From Enhydrobacter sp. (GTDB lineage Bacteria; Pseudomonadota; Alphaproteobacteria; Reyranellales; Reyranellaceae): a stretch of 64,000 nucleotides of DNA. Every line of letters begins with the position of its first letter. Within the stretch, counting starts at the first letter, position 1. The translations under genes and the position numbers were made by a program. The DNA is taken from NCBI GenBank assembly GCA_025808875.1, contig CP075528.1, positions 558,001-622,000 on the forward strand, read 5' to 3'. The notes beneath the pieces are model-generated. The model searched no databases. It was given only the letters and a program-made list of their open reading frames with translations, and was not told the origin of the DNA. Positions 54,426 to 61,652 of the stretch are shown piece after piece.

Positions 54426-55147
54426 TCGGAACCCTGCGCGAGACCGTCCGCGGCGCCGCCATCCGGCTGATGGCGCTGCGCAAGCTCGGAGCCGCGGTGC
54501 AGCCCGGCATCCGCTTCGTCTGCTATCATGACGTGCTCGATCACGAGACCGCTTCGCTCGAGCATCAGCTCGGCGTGATGGCGCGCATGGGGACCTTCGT
54601 CGACCTCGATGGGGCGATCGATCTGATGGCCCGGGGAGGCGCCATCGCCACGCCGCTCTTCACCGTCACTTTCGACGACGGACTGGAGACCTCATGCAGC
54701 AACGCCTGGCCGGTGTTCGAGCGACTGGGCATTCCCTTCTCGGTGTTCATCATCACGAGCTTCGTCGGCACCAAGGGCTACATGGGCTGGGCCGACATCG
54801 AGCGCATGGCGCGCTCGCCGGTGGTCACGTTCGGCTCCCACACGGTCAACCATCGCAACCTCGCCCGGCTCTCGGCCGACGAAGTGCGCTTCGAGTTGGC
54901 CGATTCCAAGGAGCGCATCGAGGCCGCCACCGGCAAGCCGTGCGATCATTTCTGCTGCCCCTGGGGCCGGCCGGGGCGCGACTTCCAGCCCGACCGCGAT
55001 CCGCGGATCGCGCTCGATGTCGGCTACAAGAGTTTCCTGACGACGGCACGCGGCCTGACGCGAACGGGCGACCGCCTGCCGATGGTCAAGCGCGACGTGA
55101 TCCACATGCATTCGTCGGACGCCGAATTGCGGCATTTCCTCGCCTGA
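54422..55147 (+). CDS. Polysaccharide deacetylase family protein
   Basis: A 241-residue NodB-homology protein. FVCYHDVLDH is the typical start; TVTFDDGLETS gives Asp85-Asp86, and TFGSHTVNHRNLA gives the metal ligands His140 and His144. It would remove N- or O-acyl groups from an amino sugar or related substrate. There is no signal peptide, so the substrate may be cytoplasmic or lipid-linked. The GTG start at 54422 overlaps the previous stop and ends this operon. Confidence 0.85.
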   Translation: MIGTLRETVRGAAIRLMALRKLGAAVQPGIRFVCYHDVLDHETASLEHQLGVMARMGTFVDLDGAIDLMARGGAIATPLFTVTFDDGLETSCSNAWPVFERLGIPFSVFIITSFVGTKGYMGWADIERMARSPVVTFGSHTVNHRNLARLSADEVRFELADSKERIEAATGKPCDHFCCPWGRPGRDFQPDRDPRIALDVGYKSFLTTARGLTRTGDRLPMVKRDVIHMHSSDAELRHFLA

Positions 55148-55236
55148 GGAACCGGCGGCCTCGGGGCGGTTGTTTCCTCCGCTCGCGCCGGCAACGTCGA
55201 AGCTTGCGATCGCGCGCGTCGCAAGACTTCGTGCGC

Positions 55237-56442
55237 TCAGCGCCGCTCGAAATCGATGCGTTCGTCGACCGGCAGGCCGAGCAGGTGGCGGCGCAGGCAG
55301 TCGAGCGCCAGCTCGACGGCGCCGACACGGACCCAGTCGCGGCCGCCCAGCAGTCGCGCCTGGCGTACCACCGAGCCCCTGTCGTCGGCGATCCGCACCG
55401 AAATGGTGCCGCCGAGATCGGGCCGGTCGATGCCGGCGAGCAGTTCGGCGTCGTAGTCGACGGCGAGCGTCAGCGCGTGGCTCGCTCCGCTCTCCTTGCG
55501 CAAGGCCTCGGCCGGGGTGGCGGCCCCGATGACGCCGCGCCTGAAGATGGCGGCGGCCGACGGGTGCGGGGCGAGGCGGGCGGCGAGATGGCCGCCGGTG
55601 ACGGTCTCGGCGACGACAATCGTGGCGTCGCGTGACTTGAGCGCCGCCAGCACGACACCCTCCAGCGTCTGGTCGTCTTCCGCGACGATGAAGTTGCCGA
55701 GCCGCCTGCGCACCTCGGCCTCGACCGGGGCGAGGCGGCGTTCGAGATCGGCGTCGTCGTCGCCGCGCACGGCGAGCTTGGTTTCGAGCTGCGGATAGTG
55801 CGCCTGGAAGCCCAGCTTGATGCCGCTGCCTTCGAGACCGGGAATGTCGGTCAGCATCTGGTCGGCCCGCGATTCGCCGATGCCGAAGGAGTGGAAGCGC
55901 TTGAGGCGCGTCACGCCCCGGATGCCGCCGAGCTTCATCAGCCGCGGCACGATCTGCTCGTCGAGCATGCGGCGCATCTCGCGCGGCACGCCGGGAGTGA
56001 AGAAGAAGCGTGCCTTGCCGATGGTGACGGCGAAGCCGCAGGCCGTGCCGATCGGATTGTCGATGAACTCGGCGTTGGCCGGCAGCAAGGCCTGCTTCTT
56101 GTTGTTGGGCGGCATGACCCTGCCGCGCCGACGGTAGGATTCCTCCATGCGGCCGAGCCAGTAGTCGCTCAGCACGAGCTCGACGCCAGCCGCCTGGGCC
56201 GCGACCTCCTGCGAGAGATCGTCGACGGTCGGGCCGAGCCCGCCGTTGACGATCACCGCATCGGCGCGCTCGCCGGCCTGGCGGAACGCCAGCAGCAGGC
56301 TCGACCGGTCGTCGCCGACCGTCGTTCCCCAATGGACGTCGAGGCCGAGATCGGTCAATCGGCGGGAGATGTGGCTGTAGTTGGTGTTGATGGTCTTGCC
56401 GGTGAGGATCTCGTCACCGGTGCAAAGGATCTCGACGCGCAT
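55237..56442 (-). CDS. cinA: CinA family protein (degenerate PncC domain)
   Basis: A 401-residue two-domain protein. Residues 1-170 are the molybdopterin-binding-like (COG1058) domain with CTGDEILTGKTINTN and NGGLGPTVDDLS. The C-terminal region aligns with nicotinamide-nucleotide amidase PncC, but the usual AESCTGG reads AETVTGG, the YSNEAK segment with its catalytic Lys reads AATPAE, and the GIAGPxGG loop is not preserved. The amidase is therefore probably inactive. ATG 56442 starts the conserved MRVEILCTGDEI. Confidence 0.85.
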   Translation of the reverse strand: MRVEILCTGDEILTGKTINTNYSHISRRLTDLGLDVHWGTTVGDDRSSLLLAFRQAGERADAVIVNGGLGPTVDDLSQEVAAQAAGVELVLSDYWLGRMEESYRRRGRVMPPNNKKQALLPANAEFIDNPIGTACGFAVTIGKARFFFTPGVPREMRRMLDEQIVPRLMKLGGIRGVTRLKRFHSFGIGESRADQMLTDIPGLEGSGIKLGFQAHYPQLETKLAVRGDDDADLERRLAPVEAEVRRRLGNFIVAEDDQTLEGVVLAALKSRDATIVVAETVTGGHLAARLAPHPSAAAIFRRGVIGAATPAEALRKESGASHALTLAVDYDAELLAGIDRPDLGGTISVRIADDRGSVVRQARLLGGRDWVRVGAVELALDCLRRHLLGLPVDERIDFERR

Positions 56443-56580
56443 GCGACGGCCAGTATCGCGGCAAACGGCCCGCGCCTCAATTGCCCTGCTCCTCGATAGT
56501 CCAATGGAATTCCACAGTGGCCCCGTCCGTCCGGCCTGCGTAAGCTCGCGCCGGTTCCGATTGCAGGGGAAACGCGAGAG

Positions 56581-57315
56581 ATGGCCGAGCCGAGCGACGA
56601 CGAGATCTTTGCCGAGCTGCGAAAGATCGACACGCCCACCATCACCAACGTGGTGGCGACCTATCCGAAAAACCCGCTCTGCCTCGGGCTCTACAACCCG
56701 TGGACCGAGAACTGGTACACCGACACCTCGATCCGCTGCATCTACCCCGAGATGGGCGCGACCATCGGCTATGCCGTGACCTGCGTCTACGGCCTGCCCG
56801 ACCCGAACTACTCGGGCCGGCTTTCCTTCATGGACGTGGTCGACGCCCTCGACGCCATGAAGAAGCCGACCATCCTGGTGATCCAGCAGAAATGGCCGCC
56901 CGAACTGCACAACAAGGCGGGCCTCGCCGGCGAGATGATGGTGAGCTCGATGATGGCCGTGGGCTGCGTCGGTATGCTGTCCAACGGCCCGTCGCGCGAC
57001 GTCGACGCCATCCGCAAGCTCAAGTTCCAGCTCTTGCTGGGTGGGGTCACGGCCGGTCACGGCGAGATGGCCGTGCAATCGGTCAACGTGCCGGTCTCGG
57101 TCGGCGGCATGGACGTGGCGCCGGGCGATCTCATCCACATGGACGAGAACGGCGCCGTGAAGTTCCCGGTGCAGCATGCCCGCACGGTGCTGAAGAACGC
57201 CCGAGCGATGCTCGACGACGAGGCTCGCCGTCTGGTCGAGATCCGCAAGGCCAGGACCGCCGCCGAGGTCCGCTCCGCCAATTCCGGCGGGGCCTACACG
57301 CAGAAGAAGCCGTGA
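56581..57315 (+). CDS. RraA family protein
   Basis: A 244-residue protein of the RraA/HMG-aldolase-like superfamily. The Arg-Asp pair is in MLSNGPSRDVDAIRK, preceded by HNKAGLAGEMMVSSMMAVGC, and VPVSVGGMDVAPGDLIHMDENG is the conserved C-terminal part. Members are aldolases, decarboxylases or RNase E regulators; the reaction here is unknown. A second family member lies at 58939. The 3' end is 6 bases from the convergent DHA2 gene. Confidence 0.85.
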   Translation: MAEPSDDEIFAELRKIDTPTITNVVATYPKNPLCLGLYNPWTENWYTDTSIRCIYPEMGATIGYAVTCVYGLPDPNYSGRLSFMDVVDALDAMKKPTILVIQQKWPPELHNKAGLAGEMMVSSMMAVGCVGMLSNGPSRDVDAIRKLKFQLLLGGVTAGHGEMAVQSVNVPVSVGGMDVAPGDLIHMDENGAVKFPVQHARTVLKNARAMLDDEARRLVEIRKARTAAEVRSANSGGAYTQKKP

Positions 57316-57321
57316 CCTGCG

Positions 57322-58818
57322 CTAGCGCTCGCTGGTCCGCCGCGAGACGAACAGGAAGGCGAGCGGGGCGGTGAGCAGCGGCACCAGCGTCATCAGGTGG
57401 AAGGCGTTGATGTAGCCGATCATGCTCGCCTGTCGATGGATCTCGCCGGCCAGCCGCGACTGCACGTGCAGTTCGCCGAGGTGGCCGAAGGCGGAGAACC
57501 ACGGCACCACCAGGTCGCGCGAGAACGGCGTGATCGAGCTCGCGAGGTTGACGTTGGCCTCGGCCATGGAATGGGCGAACACCACGAGAGTCAGAGAGAC
57601 GAACACGCTCGAGCCCAGCATGCGGATCAACGCGAAGATGGCGTTGCCCTGGGTCAGCAGCCGCACCGGCATGGTCGAGAAAGCGAGCACGGCCATCGGC
57701 GTGTAGCTGAGCCCAAAGCCGAAGCCGTGCAGAACGTTGCTCCACATCACGTCCTCGACCGTGATCTGCATGTCGAAGGCGCCCATCATCAGCCCGGCGT
57801 AGGCCTGTATCGACAGGCCGAGGAACAGGCAGAGACGCGGATTGAACTTGGTGAGCTGGGCGACGACGAAGAACGAGCAGAGATTGCCGAGCCCTCGCGA
57901 CGCGACCAGATAGCCGACCATCGTTTCGGGATAGCCCTGCAGTTCCTGCAGCAGGGGTGGGAACAGCACCATGGGCGTGTACTGCAGCATGCCCATGATC
58001 AGCGCGACCGCGATGCCGATGGAGAAGTTGCGATCGCGGAAGGTGGCGAGGTCGAACAGCGGTTCGCGAGTCGTCGCGAGGTGGATGGCGAACATGGTGA
58101 AGAACAGCACCGCCAGGCAGCACTCCACCACCGTCTCGGGCGAGTCGAACCAGTCGTTGCGCTGACCGCGATCGAACAGCAGCTGTGTCGCGCCGATGGC
58201 GATGGCGATGAAGACGAAGCCGGTGTAGTCGAAGCGCCGCGCGCGGCCCTTCTCCTCGTCGCTGAGCGCGGCGAAGGCGAGCGATCCGGCGAGCACGCCG
58301 AGCGGCAGGATGAGGAAGAAGGTCCAGCGCCAGCTCATCATGTCGGAGACGAGGCCGCCGAAGGTCGGTCCGATGATCGGCCCCATGACGCCGCCGACAC
58401 CCCACATCATGATGATGAAGGGGTGCTGGCTGCGGTGGAAGCTGGCCAGCAGGATGGTCTGGCCCATCGGAAAGATCGGCGCGCCGAAGGCGCCCTGGAT
58501 GACCCGCCACAGCAGCAGCGTCTCGAGCGAATCGACGAGGCCGCACATCATCGACGAAACCGTGAAGCCCGCGACCGACGAGACCATCAGCGTGCGCCAG
58601 CCCAGCTTGGCCGCCAGCCAGCCGGTGAGCGGCGTGGCGATCGCGGTCGCCACCAGGTTGAAGGTCAGCACCCAGGAAATCTGGTCCTGGGTCGCCGACA
58701 GCGCGCCCTTGAGCTGCGGCAGGATCACCGTGACGCTGGTCGCGGTCAGGCCGAACAGGATGGTCGTGAACTGCACCGACAGCAGGATCAGCCATTGTCG
58801 GGCGGAGAGGGCTCCCAT
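57322..58818 (-). CDS. DHA2 family MFS multidrug efflux transporter
   Basis: A 498-residue permease with fourteen predicted helices, as in EmrB/QacA. Signatures are GWLAAKLGWRTLMVSSVAGF, LLLWRVIQGAFGAPIFPMGQ and MMSWRWTFFLILPLGVLAG. It would export toxic organic compounds by proton antiport. No membrane fusion protein gene is adjacent. It sits between two RraA-family genes, convergent with the first and divergent from the second. Confidence 0.9.
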   Translation of the reverse strand: MGALSARQWLILLSVQFTTILFGLTATSVTVILPQLKGALSATQDQISWVLTFNLVATAIATPLTGWLAAKLGWRTLMVSSVAGFTVSSMMCGLVDSLETLLLWRVIQGAFGAPIFPMGQTILLASFHRSQHPFIIMMWGVGGVMGPIIGPTFGGLVSDMMSWRWTFFLILPLGVLAGSLAFAALSDEEKGRARRFDYTGFVFIAIAIGATQLLFDRGQRNDWFDSPETVVECCLAVLFFTMFAIHLATTREPLFDLATFRDRNFSIGIAVALIMGMLQYTPMVLFPPLLQELQGYPETMVGYLVASRGLGNLCSFFVVAQLTKFNPRLCLFLGLSIQAYAGLMMGAFDMQITVEDVMWSNVLHGFGFGLSYTPMAVLAFSTMPVRLLTQGNAIFALIRMLGSSVFVSLTLVVFAHSMAEANVNLASSITPFSRDLVVPWFSAFGHLGELHVQSRLAGEIHRQASMIGYINAFHLMTLVPLLTAPLAFLFVSRRTSER

Positions 58819-58938
58819 GGCGCGATGCTAGGTCGGTGTGGCTGTTCGACAAAGCGCCGACGCCGGAGGCGAAACCCGGGTTTGCGCTGCGGTACCGCTA
58901 GCCGGTAGGGTCGCTCGCGAAAGCGGAGGGAACGTGGG

Positions 58939-59658
58939 ATGAAGGAACTGTCGAAGGATCTTCGCGAGGTGCTGGCCAGGGTCGGCACCTCCACCCTGAC
59001 CGGCGTGCTCAACCGGCGCGGATTGAGGAGCATGACGCTGTTCGACGTCTGGCCGCTCCGGCCCGAGCAGCCGCCGATGGTGGGCATCGCCTTCACCATG
59101 CGCTTCATCCCCTCGCGCGAGGACAAGGACGGCCCGACCTCGACCAATCGCAGCACCGTGCAGCCGCAGGCGATGGAGGAGTGCCCGCCCGGCCACGTGC
59201 TGATGATCGACTCGCGCGGCGATTCGCGGGCGGCCTCGGCGGGCGACCTCTATATCGGCAGGCTCAAGGCGCGCGGCGCGGCAGGCATCGTCACCGATGG
59301 CGGCTTCCGCGACACCAACGGCGTCTTCAAGACCGGGCTGCCGGCCTATCACCGCCGCCCCTCCTCGCCGCCCAGCCCGATCGTGCACCGGCCGGTCGAT
59401 CTGCAGCTGCCGATCGGCTGCGGCGGCGTCGCCGTCTATCCGGGCGACATCGTGGTCGGCGATCGCGACGCCGTCCTCGTGATCCCACCCGACATCGTCG
59501 ACGCCGTCGCCGAGGAGGCGCTCAAGAACTACGAATACGAGGAATGGGCCGAGCTCGAGGTCCGCAGGGGCCGCTCGCTCAAGGGGCTCTTCCCCGTCGC
59601 CGGCGACGACGCCAAGCGCGACTACGAGGAATGGAAGAAGAAGGGCGGCAAGAAATGA
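58939..59658 (+). CDS. RraA family protein (aldolase-like)
   Basis: A 239-residue protein of the RraA family. The substrate loop GIVTDGGFRDTNGVF holds the conserved Arg-Asp, and LPIGCGGVAVYPGDIVVGDRDAVLVIPP is split over the C-terminal half. It resembles 4-carboxy-4-hydroxy-2-oxoadipate/oxaloacetate aldolases more than the RNase E regulator. A highly charged tail (EEWKKKGGKK) ends it. The REP-like repeat begins just after its stop. Confidence 0.85.
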   Translation: MKELSKDLREVLARVGTSTLTGVLNRRGLRSMTLFDVWPLRPEQPPMVGIAFTMRFIPSREDKDGPTSTNRSTVQPQAMEECPPGHVLMIDSRGDSRAASAGDLYIGRLKARGAAGIVTDGGFRDTNGVFKTGLPAYHRRPSSPPSPIVHRPVDLQLPIGCGGVAVYPGDIVVGDRDAVLVIPPDIVDAVAEEALKNYEYEEWAELEVRRGRSLKGLFPVAGDDAKRDYEEWKKKGGKK

Positions 59659-59660
59659 TC

Positions 59661-59693
59661 CTTCGCTGGGAGCGCGCCACTCCGTGGCGCGTC
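59661..59693. repeat. REP-like palindrome, left copy
   Basis: The perfect hairpin GCGCCAC-TCC-GTGGCGC lies at 59674-59690, preceded by CTTCGCTGGG. An inverted copy with about two differences over 33 bases lies at 60254-60286, on the other side of the RAYT gene. The stop codon of that gene (59692-59694) touches this repeat. Confidence 0.85.
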
Positions 59694-60237
59694 ATTTGTT
59701 CAGGCGAGCACTTCCCCACGGCCAAAGCTGAGGCGCTTCCACCAAGCCGGCTTTGACCGGATTGAAGTCGACATAGTGCAGCACGGCCGCATAGTGCTCG
59801 TCGTTCCTGATGAAACGATCCCAATAGTCGTGCTGCCAGAACGCGCCCGTCCGGCCAAGGCGCAGGTTGGCCTCGCGGGCACTGAAGCGCTTCCACGAGC
59901 TGACGATCGCGCCAAGTCGGACACCTGGCATGGGCGCCAGGAGAACGTGGACGTGGTTCGGCATGATGGTCCACGCCAGCAGGCGATATCGCGAAGCATC
60001 GAATGCCAGGAAGGCATCCTCCACGAGCCGGGCGATGTCGTCGCGCTTCAGCCAGCAGGCGCCGCAGCCCCGATCAAGCATCTCGTCTCTCAGGCTCTCG
60101 GCTCGATCGGCAGCTCGCAGCTTTGCCAAGGCGATCTCTGGCAAGCTGTTGGCGAGCCGGAACGTGACGGATTGGACAACGTCTTGCGAGTCGAAGTGGG
60201 GGAGATAACCCCGCGAGTGCCAGCCTTTGTGTTCCAT
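59692..60237 (-). CDS. REP-associated tyrosine transposase (RAYT)
   Basis: A 181-residue Y1/HUH transposase. The metal-binding motif is His95-Val-His97 in IMPNHVHVLLAP, and the catalytic Tyr is probably Tyr155 in VLHYVDFNPVKAGLV; FWQHDYWDRFIRN is also typical. RAYTs act on REP sequences, and this gene lies between two inverted REP-like palindromes, so it is probably the partner of that repeat family in this genome. ATG 60237 starts the conserved part (MEHKGWHSRGYLPHFD). Confidence 0.9.
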   Translation of the reverse strand: MEHKGWHSRGYLPHFDSQDVVQSVTFRLANSLPEIALAKLRAADRAESLRDEMLDRGCGACWLKRDDIARLVEDAFLAFDASRYRLLAWTIMPNHVHVLLAPMPGVRLGAIVSSWKRFSAREANLRLGRTGAFWQHDYWDRFIRNDEHYAAVLHYVDFNPVKAGLVEAPQLWPWGSARLNK

Positions 60238-60253
60238 CGTGAGCGGCAAGGAA

Positions 60254-60286
60254 GATGCGCCACGGAGTGGCGCGCCCCCAGCGAAG
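60254..60286. repeat. REP-like palindrome, right copy (inverted)
   Basis: The hairpin GCGCCAC-GGA-GTGGCGC at 60257-60273 is the reverse complement of the left copy, and the flanking CCCAGCGAAG matches the CTTCGCTGGG beside that copy. With the left repeat it brackets the RAYT gene. Confidence 0.85.
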
Positions 60287-60287
60287 A

Positions 60288-61238
60288 CTACACCCGCGCC
60301 ATCACCTCGCTCTTGAAGCGCTTCATCTCGGCCAGGATCTCGGGGATCGTGCCGCCGGCGAAGCTCATGTCGATGGCGCCGACGCCCAGCGCCTCCATGG
60401 CCTTGATGTCCTTGGCGAGGTCCGCCGTCGTGCCGGAGAACAGCCGGCGCTCGCCGTCGCCCGCCCTGTCGGGCACCGTGTCGCCGAAGCGCTGGAAGCG
60501 CATCGTGACGCCGACCGCCTTCGGGTCGCGGCCCGCCTCGGCGGTCATCTTGCGCAGCCTGTCGATCGCCGCGCCGAAGCGCTTGAGGCTGTCGAGCGGG
60601 AAGGCGGGGTTGGTCGGGATCGGATACCAGGCGTCGCCGAGCCGCGCCGTGCGGCGCAGCGCCGGCCCCGACTCGCCGCCCACCCAGATCGGGATGTTCT
60701 TCTGGGCCGGCTTGGGCGCGAAGACGATGTTGTCGAAGCGAACGAATTGGCCGGCGAAGCGCGGCCTGTCGTTCGTCCACAGCTCGCGGAAGGCGGCGAT
60801 GTATTCGTCGGTCACCTTGCCGCGCGCCTCGAACGGCGGCGCGCCGATCGCCTCGAACTCCTCCTTCATCCAGCCGGCACCGACGCCCAGCGTGACCCTC
60901 CCACCCGACAGCACGTCGATGGTGGCGAGTTGCTTGGCCGCCAGGACGGCGGGGCGGTGTGGCACCACCATCACCGACGAGACCAGGCGCAGCCGGCTCG
61001 TGCGCGCCGCCACGAACGCCATCTCGATGAGCGTTTCGTTGCGCTCGCCGGCGCCGGCGTTGGTGAACTCGCCGGTGGCGCTGTAGGGATAGGGCGACGT
61101 GATGGTGGTCGGGATCACCACGTGGTCGCTGAAGGTGGCGTAGTCGAAGCCCAGCTCCTCGGCGCCGGCGCACAGGCGGGCGAGGGGATCGAGCAGGGAC
61201 AGCGGGCCCGCCGTCGGTGCGTTGAAGCCGATCTGCAT
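60288..61238 (-). CDS. LLM class oxidoreductase (F420-dependent-like)
   Basis: A 316-residue luciferase-like TIM-barrel protein. The N terminus LGFDYATFSDHVVIPT, then VAARTSRLRLVSSVMVVPHR, and GRVTLGVGAGWMKEEFEAIG are signatures of the TIGR03619-type flavin or F420 oxidoreductases. The substrate and cofactor (FMN or F420) cannot be decided from sequence. It follows the OsmC gene by 13 bases on the minus strand. Confidence 0.85.
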   Translation of the reverse strand: MQIGFNAPTAGPLSLLDPLARLCAGAEELGFDYATFSDHVVIPTTITSPYPYSATGEFTNAGAGERNETLIEMAFVAARTSRLRLVSSVMVVPHRPAVLAAKQLATIDVLSGGRVTLGVGAGWMKEEFEAIGAPPFEARGKVTDEYIAAFRELWTNDRPRFAGQFVRFDNIVFAPKPAQKNIPIWVGGESGPALRRTARLGDAWYPIPTNPAFPLDSLKRFGAAIDRLRKMTAEAGRDPKAVGVTMRFQRFGDTVPDRAGDGERRLFSGTTADLAKDIKAMEALGVGAIDMSFAGGTIPEILAEMKRFKSEVMARV

Positions 61239-61251
61239 GATGTTCTCCGGG

Positions 61252-61638
61252 TCAGGCGAGGGTGGTGCGGATGTCGATGCCGCCCTTGAGTGTCAGCGTC
61301 ACGGGCGTGCGCTCGGCGATGTCGGCCATGCGCTTCTTCTGTTGCTCGTCGATCGCGCCATCGATGGTCAGGACGCGGTCGATGTGCGCCTTGTCGCCGG
61401 CGCGGGCGAAGGTCACGTCGGCGTGCACCGCCGTCACCGGCCACTGCTTGCGCTCGGCATACATGCGGAGCGTGATGACGGTACAGGCGCCGAGCGCGGA
61501 CGTCAGCAGGTCGTAGGGGGCGGGGCCGCTATCCCGACCGCCGAGGCCCGGTCCTTCGTCGGCGGCGAGCTTGTGACGGCCCGTGACGATGGACGTTGCG
61601 TAGTTGGTCGTGCCGATGCTTGCCCGCGCGTGCGCCAT
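61252..61638 (-). CDS. OsmC family protein
   Basis: A 128-residue OsmC/YhfA-like protein. GPAPYDLLTSALGACTVITLRMYA holds the conserved Cys of the family; a second active-site Cys towards the C terminus, present in true OsmC peroxidases, is not seen, so peroxide reduction is uncertain. It lies 14 bases after the NDH-2-SelD gene and 13 before the LLM gene, so the three probably form one operon. Confidence 0.82.
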   Translation of the reverse strand: MAHARASIGTTNYATSIVTGRHKLAADEGPGLGGRDSGPAPYDLLTSALGACTVITLRMYAERKQWPVTAVHADVTFARAGDKAHIDRVLTIDGAIDEQQKKRMADIAERTPVTLTLKGGIDIRTTLA

Positions 61639-61652
61639 GTCTCAGCTCCCGG

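Noticed and set aside
57397..58908. 503-residue plus-strand frame opposite the DHA2 transporter
   Set aside because: Extremely biased composition and no family resemblance; the minus strand encodes a clear 14-helix permease.
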